A stretch of 64,000 nucleotides of DNA from Hirundichthys speculiger. Lineage: Eukaryota; Chordata; Actinopteri; Beloniformes; Exocoetidae. Both the position numbers and the translations under genes were made by a program. This document shows, one piece after another, positions 11,116 through 33,400 of the stretch (position 1 is the first letter of the stretch; every line of letters starts with the position of its first letter). The DNA lies in the NCBI GenBank assembly GCA_018398805.1, contig JAGFBZ010000373.1, forward strand, positions 496,001 through 560,000, read 5' to 3'. The notes under the pieces are model-generated. The model saw only the letters and a program-made list of their open reading frames with translations, was not told where the DNA came from and made no database searches.

Positions 11116-14100
11116 GATGTAAGGGAGTTTACATGTTCATTATTCAGTCTAAACCACAGATGATTACTTCTTTAAGACACGTTTTTTAAAATTCAAGTGT
11201 TACACATTGCACACCTAGGTTTAATGTATTGTAGTTTTATCAGTGTGACATAAGAATCTAATTCTATATTTACCAGAGAAAGTATTTTTATTTATTGAGA
11301 TCTACTGACAATACAGAAAAAAACAAGTTAAAATGCTATTTAAACTTAATGATTAAGTACATAATACCACATTGTGTCTGTATTTTCCTGTAACTTACAA
11401 GGATGTTTTCCTGGAAAGAGCCACAATTGGGTACTTAGAAATGGCAAATATGAGAATATAATTCCAATGACTTCTTAAATTAAATCCAACTATGTGATTC
11501 ATATATTACTAGTGATTTAGAGTGAGCAGTTAAGCATTTTTAGAAACATATTGATTAGATGAGAACATTGATGATGTTCTGTTACAGTTGGATTTAGAGA
11601 GTTCGACTAACTGTCTGGAAGTGCGAGTGTCATCACTTTTCTCATCAGCCTAACTGCCAGAAGTCTATTTCATAAAATGCCAAACTTTTTCATACTCCAT
11701 TTATGTTTAAATATTTATTGTAGACAATTATCTAATCTGTATTCCAACCTGTATTTTAGCAATAACTATTACTAAATTATAGAGCTTTTTTTTCCCAGAG
11801 AACATGTTGCAAGTATAAGAAATTACAGATCTGTTCAAAAAAAAGAAAAATCTAAATTTGAGATTTATCCTAAAAATTACGTACATCTGAATATTGATCT
11901 CAATTAAGATCAGAAGTGACGCTTGGAGTCAGGCCAGGTTAGCAGCAACACCAAAGCTACCATGTAAACTGTGTTCATATGTGTTGCCAAGTGTACTTTT
12001 ACATATATAGTTTTATTTCAATTACTTTGTTGCCTCACAAACGTGTCACTCAAAGACAAGATCCTCACATGGGGAAGTGCCTTGACATTCAGTTTTATGA
12101 CATCTTTCTCATGGGAAACAGTTGTTTTCAGACTCTTGCTGTAAGGGAATTTACTGGAGCAAGAAGCCAGTTTACTGGATATTGTCCCTCTCATTGGCCA
12201 AATTATCACATGTTTTGTCTTGATTCCTTAGTCGTGAATACATCAGTTCACGTCAGCGGTGCAGGGGGCGATGACAGCACATCTTTATTTTCTGAAGACA
12301 AATAAAGATCAGTGGATTGGGCTGGTTGATCAGAAGTTCTTGCCGACCTGTGGTCTTCACGGTGCGCTCGCCTGAGTCGTTATGTGCAGTTTGAGCTGAT
12401 GAGTACACCGCACAGATCAACCTCAAAACACAATCTAAGCCAATGGTTTGGAGTGATGCCTATAAATGTTGTTTCTTCTTCTGTTTACTATATGAAATGT
12501 GTTATTTTGCGCTGAGTTTACTCAAAAACACATTAAAAAAAAAAAAACAAATAATGTGAATGTTTACAGTATATGGTTTAGTTTTTTCTGCTACTCTCCA
12601 AGAAAATAATGACTTGTGGGCATTTCGATTAAGATAAAAATAAAGCACAATAATTTTATTGACTCTGGAGTGTTTTTGGGTAAAGCAACATGACACAGTT
12701 GAAGTATGGGATTTTGACTATGAACTATCTTTTTTTTTTTTGTCATAACAGCAATTCAGTAATGGTGCGTTCATTAGGTATCATTATAAATCATTAGGTA
12801 TAGACAGTAAGAATACAGTATGTCATGATATACAGTTTATTTGATGCATTATATTTTATTTATTTGACTGGTCTGGGCTCAGTTCAGCAAAAGTCCTAAA
12901 TATCACCTCACTCTAAAGGGTTCAGTTCAATAACACCATTAATACAGAATGTAATTACTGTAATTCTTAATGCAAATGTAGATAAGTATCAGAATTACTT
13001 GTATAAAGTAGCTACAGTGTTTCAATTACATTTGAAGCAGTTTGTACAAACTGGGCTTAACATCAAACACTAAGTTGATAGCATTCCACTTTAAAAGTTG
13101 AAAAAACATTGACACTTGTATGGCACAAATCTTTCCAAACATCTGACTACTTGTTGCCACTATTAGCCATTTATAACAATACCAGTAGCTACACTAGGAT
13201 TGCAAAAATGCTATCCTCTCGGTGGCAGCACCAGTTGAATCAGGTCATTACAGCTGCATTTGGGGCTTTTGGAAGATACGTAAAGTTCCGGTTTTAAACG
13301 CAACAATTCAAAACTCCCAGGATTCCTCCCACTGGAAGAAGCCGTAGCATAGAAAGGCACAAGTCTACAAAGCCCCAGATGAGTGTCAGTTTAGCCCCCT
13401 TATACATTGTATTTCACAGTGAAATGGGTAGCCCCTACTCATAACAATGCTGTAAGTGGTATTTAGCTCGTACAAACACCGTAGCAGCATGTCAATTAAT
13501 AAAAACATAGAAATAAGGTAGAACTGTTATAAGCAGTAAAATTAGCTGAGGTGTTTACTTTGTTGATGTGAATAGCAGCCATGTTGGACACTGAAGTCAG
13601 GGTAGGTGGGGTATCTTTGACTTTCCTAGTTGGAATTCTCAGTTCAAAAGAAAAACCCAGTTAGCATCTTTAGCATTACCCCTTACCGGGTGATGACGCT
13701 GTCAAGCCAGAGGACTAGTCTTCAATGTCAAACCATCGTTGAAAGAAATAAAAAGGTGAAAACGTTACAGTTTTTCCACTTAACATGACCACTTATACAA
13801 CTTTGTATATTTTAGCTTCATCTCCCTCATCTTAAGAATTTGCTCTCTGGTTTAAACATGTACAATGTTTGTTGTTAGCACTGGCTGTTGCACGGCATTT
13901 CAGAATCAGTGCACCAGAGTCAGAGGAGACGGGCCGTCATCAGCTGTTAGCATGAATTTGTGGGCTTTGCCAGATTAACATATTCATAGACTCTCATTCA
14001 GTGAATGAGGAAAAAAGAGGTAGACACATGCAATCAATATATTCAATCCATTTTCTGGAGATGGTTTCTCCAGAGAAAGATATAATTTTTAAGGCGACAG

Positions 14101-14150
14101 ATAAGTGTTTTCAAGATAAATAACTGCTTGAAAAAAGGACATTTGTTCTG
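11116..14150. other. Intergenic region between convergent rgs20 and tcea1, left part
   Basis: AT-rich intergenic sequence. A less AT-rich stretch at about 13.1-13.75 kb has no open frame and may be an unrecognised interspersed repeat. No conserved gene, tRNA or rRNA was found. Confidence 0.5.
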
Positions 14151-14159
14151 AGCATATTA

Positions 14160-14302
14160 AAAATCCGGCCCTGCGATGAACTGTCCAGGGTGTACCCCTG
14201 CCTTTCGCCCGAAGAGACATGGGTTAGGCTCCAGCAGATCCCCGTGACCCTGCGGAGGATTAAACGGACATAGATAATGGATGAATGGATGGATGGATAT
14301 TA
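14160..14302 (+). repeat. Fish LINE 3'-end repeat with (GGAT)n tail
   Basis: The segment has the hallmark words of a very common fish retroelement tail: 'gtccagggtgtacccctgcc', 'tcgcccgaag', 'aggctccagcagatccccg', then an ATGGAT-repeat tail at about 14275-14300. Only the 3' end is present, as expected for a truncated target-primed insertion. The same family appears at 385-519, and a remnant at about 46.2 kb. Exact family (RTE or Rex) not resolved. Confidence 0.7.
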
Positions 14303-16420
14303 AAAATACCATGGCTGTATTTCAGGGATGCCAAAACTCTTGACCAGCACCATAGACTGTATAAGACCAACACTCCACATGAATTTATTCCACTACTTTA
14401 CTACTTTGTTTCTTTCCCATTTTATGTTCCTTGATACTTCTACGGACATTAATTTTGAACAAATTAATTTTACTCCCTTCCACTGTATAGCTTTATTTGC
14501 CAATTAAACAGTAATCTCCTTTTACAGAGAGCCTTTTAAAATTAACTAGTTTCTACAGAGCACTTTATAATGTTTGTTAGGCACCCATTCACATAATCAC
14601 TCGCTAAGTGCTTCCTATTATAAATTTCTTTATACAGTATGCAGCACTTCAGTGTCTCCATAGTCTCACACACTGATGAACATGTCAACGCAACACACTA
14701 TACTGCTAAACGTTTAATTGGAAGGCAAGCACTTCAGTACCTGACACATGGCCACTACACTTCTGAATTTTAGATCAGAAAAAAAAAAAACACATGAAAA
14801 GCTAAAAGGTAAGGATAGAGGGTAATTTTCCTGAAAAATGATAGTTAGAACCTGACTCATTGAGCTCAACATTAAGAGGATCTGGAGGCTCTGTTACGTT
14901 TTCCAAGTGTCCCTTAAGATAGAATAGCCACTATGAATCAAGGAAAGGTTGATCTATTGTCCTGCAATTAACCATTTTTATCATGATGGGAATAGTCTGT
15001 TTCAGGATGACAAAGCTAGAATCCATCGCACATGAATAACTGAAACAGAAAAGCTAGTGAGTCATTTGAAATTACCTTCATAGTCAACAAATCTCAATCT
15101 AACTGGACAGTAATGAATGATTTTGGAGTCATATGTCAGTGGTATGTACTTGCATGTTAAAAACATTAAAAAAAAAACAACTTTTAGAATAATTGTGCTT
15201 CATCCCTTCAGTGAGACTTGTGGGATCAAATGCTATGGATGACTGAAGCTTTTGTGTAAACTGCGTACTCAGACATCTGAAATGTGTTGAAGAGCGATTA
15301 AACATGTTACATCCACATACCACAGGCATGTATATAAAGATAGTGACAAATTACAGGAAAAAAACATTATGGACTTGAGGACTGGATTTGCCTGCCCCTG
15401 CTACAAAATTAAAAAAAAAAAAAAAGGTGAATTTCATGTTCACATTATTGCTCTGGTGCTTTGACCGAATAGTCATGTTGTGCTTTAACTTATAATGAAG
15501 CAGGCTAATATCATGGAATACGTTTGGAAAATCAACACAAACACATTCTGTGTGTGCTTTATTTGTATAGCTTTAATCCAAAGAATCAAATGTCCTGTTT
15601 CAACTTTTTTCCTCATATGTAGTCAGTGACAGTATTTGGAATAACTATATATTAATTTACAATAATTAAAAGAAAAAATTTGCATCAAAAAGTTTTAAAA
15701 TAGTTTTTTTTTTTTTTAAGTCAGCCCAAATTAGGAAAATTCACAATGCCACATTTTTTGAATGAATAAGATGAAGGAAGGTGCAACGATTAATCGAATC
15801 GTTTTTTTGCCAGTTCACATGAAGTAGTGCAGTGTAGCACTTAACACAAAGAGCAAGGGAGAAAAAAAAACATGTTCCACTTTTGGGATTTACTTGTATT
15901 TAATTGAAAAATACAATTTGATTACCAAACCGAAGTTAATATCACATTTTGTCAACAACTGATCATTTTTCTTCTTGTTTTACTGGTCTGGGTTCAGTTT
16001 GGATCATAGTAAGCCAGAATAGTTCATCAGCACTGAGTGGGTGCACCTGGCAATTAAAAAGCTCGAGAAAAGGGGGAACAATTGAGCATCCTCCCTCATC
16101 CAGCCAATGATGCTATCCTGTCGCTAGGCGGATTAATATGCATACATCAGTATTCACTTTGATGTGATGAATATTCCACCAATTACAAATGTCTACTCCC
16201 ACACACTCACACAGAATGTCTTTCCTTTCAGAGCTTCGGCACCATCAGCACCGTGTGAAAGATTTGCAGTCATAGAGAAAAAACAAAATATATCCTCTTT
16301 TAATTCTGAGGTTATACATTTCAGGATGTATATCAAAGTTTTTTGTTTTTTTTAAATAATGTTTTATACTGTTATTTTCAAAAAGTGTGCAAAAAGGTCC
16401 ACAAGCTTGTACATACACTG
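14303..16420. other. Intergenic region, middle part
   Basis: AT-rich sequence with poly-A and poly-T runs (for example 15409-15425 and 15702-15718). I see no gene, no RNA and no structured repeat. Confidence 0.5.
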
Positions 16421-16439
16421 TTAATAACCTGAGGTAGTC

Positions 16440-16542
16440 ATTTAGAGTATGATTTTTTTTAAGACTCCAACGTTGTTGAGGAAGAATTTTGGCCCACTCA
16501 GTTTTACAATGTTGCTTCAGTTCAGTGATTTTTTTTTTTTTT

Positions 16543-16573
<31 letters not shown>

Positions 16574-17000
16574 GGGGGGGCATTTCCTTGGGAAGAACTT
16601 TCTTCCTGTCCCACATCAGGATTTTGGTCATGTTGAGTTCTTGACTTGAGGTCAGACTTCAAGTCATGTTGAGGTTTCAATGTGTTGCACACTTGCAACA
16701 CATTAATTCTCTTCATTTTCAGCCATTTGTTCTAGATTTGCTCATGTTGCATGTTTGGGATGTTTTTTCCCATTGCATGAACCAATTTTAGTAAATATTC
16801 AACTGTCAGACAGATTTGAATCAAAATTTGATATACAGAGGATTAATGACAACTCAATAACTGTATTGTGCCCAGGTTCTGTGGCCATAAAACTAGCCCA
16901 AATCATTACTCCTCCACTACCGTACTTTACAACAGATACTGCTTTGAAGAGAGGAAAGTGTATTATCATAAACTTCAAAATTGAACATGAAACTCATGCC
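16440..17000. mobile_element. Degenerate DNA-transposon-like repeat interrupted by T24G28
   Basis: Phrases such as 'gaagaattttggcccactc', 'cattttcagccatttgttc', 'tgcccaggttctgtggcc' and 'agcccaaatcattactcct' match, from memory, an abundant teleost DNA-element internal region. A related fragment occurs at 47395-47720. No open frame survives. The class (hAT or Tc1) is not certain. A long homopolymer pair sits inside it (separate entry). Confidence 0.5.
16529..16580. repeat. Adjacent homopolymers T24 then G28
   Basis: A run of 24 T is followed directly by 28 G on the plus strand with no interruption. The G run could form G-quadruplexes. Translated it creates spurious poly-Phe/poly-Gly or poly-Pro/poly-Lys open frames. 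Such a run is also a typical assembly problem site. Confidence 0.98.
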
Positions 17001-18000
17001 TGTGAAGTCTGAAATGCCAATCCTAGAGTTTTTGCAATTTCTCAGAATATTTCATAGTCTGACCGTGGCTTCATTTATTGAACTGTCCATGCATAAGAAT
17101 ACTGACAACTGTCTTGAACACATTCCACTTAACAAAATCTTTCTCACTGTACAACAATGGCCTCCAAATGGCTTAGAAATTATCTTTGGCTAGATTTATG
17201 GGAAGCAAGAATTGTTTCTTTAAAGCAACCCAGAGGACTGGCAATTTTCAGTGCTTTGGCTCCCCCTATAAGCTATGAAGGTTAAGCTGCTTTTGGAACT
17301 CTGTCTAAAATGAACTTTCATTTGGTATGTTCAGACATTCAGTTTCTTGTATCATTACTTCCTTGAGCATCTTAGTTGCCTCTGCTGTGATGTCAATTGT
17401 CACCCTGGGAGGAGGTTTGACTGTTGTTGATGTGTGACATAACTCTGTAAACAATGCGCATTTGTCTAAGTGGGACCCAGCAGAAAATGACTGGTTTTGG
17501 CCAATAGCACGCATGTATGATCACTGCAGCTACACAGACTTTGCAAAATTAATCAAATATTCCTTCAAACGAAATTGAAACTGGTATTTTTATTGTGAAC
17601 AAAATTCCTATGTTCCACTTAATATTATTGATGTCTTTCTTCCTTGACATTGTGTTAACTGACACCTGAACGCTTCAGATCAGCAAACCTTTGCAGAGTT
17701 ACACACACTAGCTGATAACATTTAATTAGCATCATGTGGTTGCCTATAAACTCTTAGAGGCAAAAAAGATGTACCAACTTTTCACAAAGTTTCTTTCTAC
17801 ATTCTGGCTTATCGTTTGTTCCACAAATAATCGCAAGTTGTAATACATTATATATTGCTTATCTCAGGTTGCTTTTATCTAATTGTATGACCTGGGAAAT
17901 ACCATATTATTTTATTATGATGTAACACATTAGAATTTAAATGTCATCCAACCATACATGAGCAAAAAAGTGAGATCATAAAACACAGCGAATTAAAAAC
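17001..18000. other. Intergenic region, right part
   Basis: AT-rich sequence up to the probable tcea1 cleavage site. It may include the far end of the degenerate transposon at 16.4 kb, but I cannot place its boundary. No gene seen. Confidence 0.45.
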
Positions 18001-18009
18001 ATCTTTTTA

Positions 18010-18394
18010 ATCAAATGGATTACACTTTATTGGGGAATTAAATAAAAACAATACAATGCTGAGTTGGGAAAGCAAAAACAACATTGTCCAAAGTGTTAAA
18101 ACTACTTATAAAAAATGGAGATAAAATAGAATGAGACAAGATTGATGGCATATATCTGACAGTGACAAACAGTAGCAATAGTAAAAGGGGTTTGGGCAAG
18201 GGATTTGGGGTACTGACAACGAGCTCAATCTATGAACAAAATACTTATTCAAACGCTAACCGCAGTGGCATCACTTTATGGCATGATGTGTACCATGTAC
18301 CACAGAATTCAAAGCTCCGATCTTTTGTAGACAGACAGAACCTGGTCCAGGAATTTTGCTACTTGACGGAGTGCAGTAGATGATGTCAGCAGAT
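18010..18394 (-). other. tcea1: tcea1 3'UTR with polyadenylation signal
   Basis: On the minus strand the sequence after the tcea1 stop (18397-18395) runs about 370 bases to an AATAAA hexamer at 18031-18026. The length and position fit a compact 3'UTR. Confidence 0.6.
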
Positions 18395-27247
<8,853 letters not shown>

Positions 27248-27420
27248 GTTGACTGATCTTGCGGAATCCAGAAAATAAGGTGCAAACTGCAAGAAAATTT
27301 ACGACAAAGACCACGCCACTAAGGAGAAAGCGGCGGCGTCAACTTGGCGGACCGGGACCGCACACAGATCCTCCGCTGTGTAGCAGACCTAACTAGACGA
27401 TGCCCGCAAGCGTTCAACGG
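27248..27420 (-). promoter_or_regulatory. tcea1: tcea1 promoter and 5'UTR region
   Basis: Just upstream of the tcea1 ATG (minus strand) the sequence becomes GC- and CpG-richer ('agcggcggcgtcaacttggcgg' region), typical of a TATA-less housekeeping promoter. The exact start site is not determinable by eye. Confidence 0.5.
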
Positions 27421-30400
27421 GAGTTAATCGAGACAGGACTTGCAATCATTCTTTTAGCTATTACAATGGTCATCATACAGATGGTTTTAGACACAGAATG
27501 ACTTGCTGTAATATGAAGTAAACAATTTGTCCAGTTTGGCACAAACATGTGTCCCGCTACTACCAAAACAAAACTTGTATTTTCCTTTTTAAGCAGTACA
27601 GAAAGGTGCCTTTAGATGGCGCCAAACAGCCACTTGTATCAACTGAGACCACGACACACACAGCCGGTTGTATGATAAAAAAAAAACTATACGAATCATT
27701 GGGTTGCCAAAAATTGCATTTATGCATATTACTTCTTAGAGATCACAGTTTTTATTCAGAAACAAGCCACGAAATTGAAAAACAGAAAATATGTTTTTAA
27801 AAATGTTTTGGCAAATAAAATTAATTTACCTCCCAAAACCTTTGAAAGACATTTAACAAAATGCTTACAACAACAACAACAAAAAACAGATTATGGTGGA
27901 GAATGTACATATGCAAGTTATGATGAGTCACTACTAAAAGTGATCTGTCTTCTGTAGTTGCTCAAAACTGATGTTCTTTCTTTAATGTTTTCAATCCTAG
28001 AAAGACACATTTCTAAATATGAGTTGTATATTGCTTATGCTCCTGTCCGCAAAAGAAAATGCATCACTCTTTAGTGATTAAAAGTTAATGAAAGATCCTT
28101 GGTCTTGTTCAGGGAGCTTTTAGCCTGACTGCCCGTTGCGCCAATCAAACCTGAGACCGATGAGTAATAAGATCCAAGTCACAGTGATGACACACTGTTG
28201 ATCTTTTTGGATCTTGCTCGTCCACACAGTTCAGTATGTGACGTGACCAGTGAAGGTTAGGCACTTACTGCAAATTTTCTAAACAATTTAACAAAGGAAA
28301 AGTAGTAAGCTTGTCATTATAGAAAAAATACAATTTAGAGCACAGAAATTCAAACATTGTGGGAAACATTACACTGTTTGTTACAAGTTTGCAAAACATT
28401 ATTGCAACTCACAAAAAAGAGAGATACATTTATTATATAGTCATTCACACCAGGCACTGGATTCTGTATGATGCTTGTCTTATCTCCCACAGCCAGTCAT
28501 CACCTCTCAGGACACTACTCATGCTCGTGAGAAGTATGACCAGCTTTTTCTTAGACAAGGGCAGTGTGGAATGTGGCTGGTAATTGCAGCATCATGACAC
28601 AGTACTCACCTCCTGATGCAATTATACCATTAGTGACCATTTAAAGGGCAAAAGGTAGAATCGATTACAAGGTGGATGGTTCTGGATATGCTGCGTCAGG
28701 CTCCTGTGCTGTGCATACAGCGCTGCACTTTTTCCAGATTGCATTTTTACTATTGACCTGCAGTGTGGAATTGCAGAGGTCCAGATACTAATGCACGTGA
28801 CCTGAACTCAGATGGTGGAATTAACAATACCTGCTGTGAGGTAAAAGTGCACTCTAAAGACTTTATTCTGCCTCATGCTGTCAGCCAGTGCGCAAAATCT
28901 TTAAACTAATCCCTATTAGCCCAAGACCTTGCAAATCTGATTATGAGGGCTGCTTGCAAATTTGAAGTAGTCAAGCCACCTGTGGTATCAGATGGGAACA
29001 AGAGCGCTTCAACAGTCTGAACATTGAATTTAATTTTCAGAAACTTTCACTGTCTGTCTTCTTTCTCAGGTAGTGATTTTGGTATGTGCACTTTTGCTTG
29101 CTCACCTTTTGTCTTAGGTTGGCCCTTACTTTCTCTTTCAGTGCCAATAAGTTACCCCTACCTGCAACCCTCACCCTCCAAAAAATAAGAATAATAATTA
29201 AAAAATTAAAGGGTATTTACAACAAACTGGACAAGCAACTATGTAAATTTATTTAATCACCCCCCCGAAAAACAAAACAAAGCAAAACAAAACAAAAAAA
29301 CTAAACCATTTTCTCATCTCTTTAGGTTTATGTAAAGGTAGGAGCTTCTTTAACCCCCCCCCAAAAAAAAAAATTTCAAACTGCTGCAATAAAATTCCTC
29401 ACCGCAGTAAATATATACATATGTAAAACCACATATATATTTCCTTTTGTATTCTTACCTGATGTGCTGATTAAGTGCTGGTAAAGATTAAGCAAATTGG
29501 CCGTGATGTTGCATGTCCCAAAATAGCCCTTGAACGCGGCTGAGAGGCTTTGACCAGTGCTCGGAGCAGTAACAGATGCACACTTTGTCTTGTTTTTCAC
29601 TGTTATGATTAAGGAGAAATGCGACCATTACGGTAAGCTCTGTTCATTACATCATTTGATGCATTTGTTTGCTAGCCAGTTACTTATTTTTTTACCTACA
29701 GTGTGTCATTTATATCTTTTTTATGCTTGAAGTGTGTAAGGCCTGGGTCGACATTTGATTAGACTAGTTGGTCACAGTATTATCAGCTAGTAGTTTAGGG
29801 GTGAATATGATTCTATCTTGGTATTATTTCTCACATTTTTCATGCTCTCTAAAACTCTATGACAATTCTTAAACACGCAAAGGAACAGCTGTTCCTCTTT
29901 AACACAAGGTATCATCTTTTCATGTAAAATTATACATTTCTTTGACACATTTTGCTTGAGTCTGCCCACAGTAGTATCAACTACATGTATATCATCTATT
30001 ATTATACGTATAATATTCTACAAAACACAGTTAAAACCCTAAGTTAGAAGTTTATAAGGCACACCTTACTGGACTAAATGCACTCTATCCTAAGAGGTAG
30101 GGACTGAATCCCAGCATTAGTCCTCTGTGTAATGTTTTAAGTTTTGTGTAAACTGTTTTAGTGCTCTCAAAAAGTTGGTTTAGGTTATGGTGGTATGGTG
30201 AGTAAAAAAAGATCATGTTGTTTGGTCTACATTACTGTGAGAAATATGTGAAAAACCCACACATTTATGGAAAAAAATTTTGAAAAAAATCAATAATTTA
30301 TCCCTCATCAGGAAATGATTCATATTTTAGTCATTGGCTTTTTAGACCAGTTTCACTTACTCCTGTTCCCAGAGTTGACACTTTGCACAATGCTAATTCC

Positions 30401-30480
30401 AAAGGAAATAATTATAGTGAAATTCTACCCATGATCAGAATCCTACAGATTCATATGATGTTTTTTTTTTTCCTTCCAGC
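27421..30480. other. Head-to-head intergenic region between tcea1 and rp1
   Basis: About 3 kb between divergent genes. It should contain the rp1 promoter and non-coding first exon, since the first rp1 coding exon begins after an acceptor at about 30479. A CCAAT-containing stretch at about 28130-28150 is a candidate element, but nothing decides it. No coding frame with similarity was found. Confidence 0.45.
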
Positions 30481-30494
30481 CCCCTCCACACAAT

Positions 30495-33400
30495 ATGAGC
30501 AACACACCAATCCAGGAACCCCCAGCCCAGGGCTTGTCCTCTGGCAGTGGGAACACTTTACCCTCCCGACCCCAACAGGCCTCCTCTGATCCCTCAGCTT
30601 CAAAAAGAGTATGCTTCTACAAAAGCGGCGACTACAAATTCAGCGGGCATCGTATGATAATCACTGCCCGCACTTTCAAGACGTTTGATGCCCTGTTGGA
30701 TGCTCTGTCCAAGAAAGTGCCTCTGCCATTTGGAGTTAGGACCATCACCACCCCTCGAGGGACTCATCTTATTAAAGCTTTAGATGACTTGCAGGATGGG
30801 GGAGCTTATGTGTGTTCTGATCAGAAACGGGTGAAAACCCATAAACCTGGTTGAAGTGAACCGACGGCAGGTACCTTGGAATACAACCAGACCGCTTAGT
30901 GCAAAACGGCGAAAGCGTCAAGGACTCATAGTTGGTCAGCCTGGCAGAGGCAATGATGTGACCAACAAGCCGGTAAAGGTCACTCAGAGGGCTGCGGTGC
31001 GGACGCCAAAGAGGCTTGTGGTCATCAAGAACAGGGATCCCACTACCAGACGTACAATTGTGTTGCAGAGAAGAACAGCACCAACATTTGATGCTTTGCT
31101 GGATTACCTGTCTCAGATACTACAGTTTCCAGTACTGAAACTCTACTCCACAGATGGCAGAAGAGTAAGTGGTTGCTAAACTAAAAATGGGAATGGTCAG
31201 TCGATCTGTGGAATTTGCAAAATGTTAGCTTTATCTAATTGAAATGAAGCTCCCCTATGAAGAAAAAAACTAACCCCTCCCCCCAAAAAGCAAAAAAACA
31301 AAACAAAACAAAACAAAACAGGGTTAATAATATATTTTGAGAAATACACTTGTTTAAATTTTTTTTAAACAGTGAGTTCAATGAGCAGCTCGATTCCACT
31401 TTTTCCATGTCTGTGCAGATATCTGTCCACTCAACATGAAGATGGAGCCAGCAGCCTGTTAGATTAGCTTAGCATAAAACTAGAAACAAGAAACAAGATG
31501 AGATGGCAAGCTGCTGTTCATGCAATCATAGTTGTTTTTTTTTTTTTTTTTTAAAGCAACATTGTGTTTACTCATGAGCTGTGGGGGAAGGCTGCTGTTC
31601 CAGCCTTTGTACATAGCCAGGATATCTGTTTTTCAGTGTTTCCAGTCCTCATGCTGAGCTAATCTAACCAGAGGCTGCTACAGCCTCATGTAGAATGGAC
31701 AGACATAAGAGACATAAGCATTTTGTGGTCAAACCTCTTCCTTTGTTTTCACAATAAAAGTGACAGGGTTCACAAAAAGGAAATATTAAGCACTGAAGAC
31801 CCACAAGAGGCTTAAAGAGCCAATAATATTCTAATTTATAAACTCCTAATTTTATTTTGGTGATGTAGCACATCAGGTTTATACGCTTCAAAGCAGCGCA
31901 AAGCAGTTTCACCTTTATTTGGAAGAACAATTACTTTTAGGAAGTTTTTGCCACAGCTGTGCATCTTGCTTTACAGCACTGTGTTGCACATCAACAACAA
32001 TGAAGCTACAGCTTACAGAGCTATGTTGGACATCATGGCAGAGGCGACAAAAAGACTTTAGAAAGGAAAGACTGAAGGGAAAATGAGATTGACTAAGCAA
32101 GAGGCAGAGCAAGAGTAAATCTTGAACAATGTTGCAAAAGCAAGATAACTCACAAAGTTTCCTTGTGCTGCTTAATGTTCAGAAAACGACAGCAAAACAG
32201 AAACATTGTTTTTGTAGTTTACGTTGTTCAAGAACATATTGTCATATTATATCTAAAATAGTACGAATTAGTGCCTGTTTCTTTATGGTTCCAACCTGGG
32301 AGGCCCTGTGTGCCTTGGTTAGTCTTTTGATTTCTCAGAGACGGGTAGAAGTTCAAGGCAGCACTGCTTTTTTTTTTTTTTTTTTAGATGTGTCAGACTA
32401 GCCTCTAAGTAGGCCAGGGATTACACAATGTCTTGTATTCTGATCTGGATAAGAAACAGAAGTTTCAGACTGTTCAGAGGCAGCATTTTTCTGTGGAATG
32501 TAACACCCTTTGATGTGGACTTTGAGCTTTGTACCACAACTAAATTTTACATGCATAGCTGTATGTCATTTTAATGGAAAGGCAAAAATATCTGAGAAAA
32601 GTCTGCTTACACAAGTCATAAGAATATTGGTAATCGACAAAGTTGGATACCACCTTTCTCCAGTGAGCCTAAGTGCTGTTCTTGGTTCTCAACAGGACCC
32701 AAAACTAAGAATAGAGGCCCACTTGTTCTGTTTAAGCATTACCATGACAAGGATGACTGAATGTACAGACGTATTCCTTCAGAAATGTGTTCAGAATAGG
32801 CAGGGCTGAATATTAGAGATGATGGTGATGGTCATCCAACCCTGCCAAGCTGCAGTTAGATATCGTTAATAAAACTATTAGCCAAATACAAAACATAGAT
32901 ATAAAGTGCTAGCATATTCATATGACATGTAAAAGAGTACTCATCTTCTGGCAGCATCTGTGATTGGCTGGAAAGACATCAGACGTGAGGGGTTGCAAAA
33001 GATATTTACTTTAATATTTCTCTTTGGATGACTGAACTGTAAATAATACAAACAAAAAAAAAAAAGAAGAAATTTAAAAAGTAAAATAACATAGCCTTAA
33101 CTCATTCCACATAACAATACTAGCAATGCAAAAAAAGTTCAGTATTATGAGAGTTTTGATTTTTGATTAGAAACATTGTACTGTCAAACATGAAATTTGA
33201 CTCATCCTGAGAAGCTGAGAACTGTTTACTTTCTTCCATCCCTCCCTCATCCACTCAGCGGGAGGTGAATAATGGATAAATGAATGTATAATTTATGGAT
33301 AATAACCCTCACAAGCTAGCACAACACAAGATAAAGTAAACTTACATAACTGCAAATCCCAGTTGAGTCATCAAACTATCAAGATTTTTGTTTAACAAAA

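Noticed and set aside
16245..16716. Poly-Pro/Lys and poly-Phe/Gly open frames
   Set aside because: Produced by the T24G28 homopolymers.
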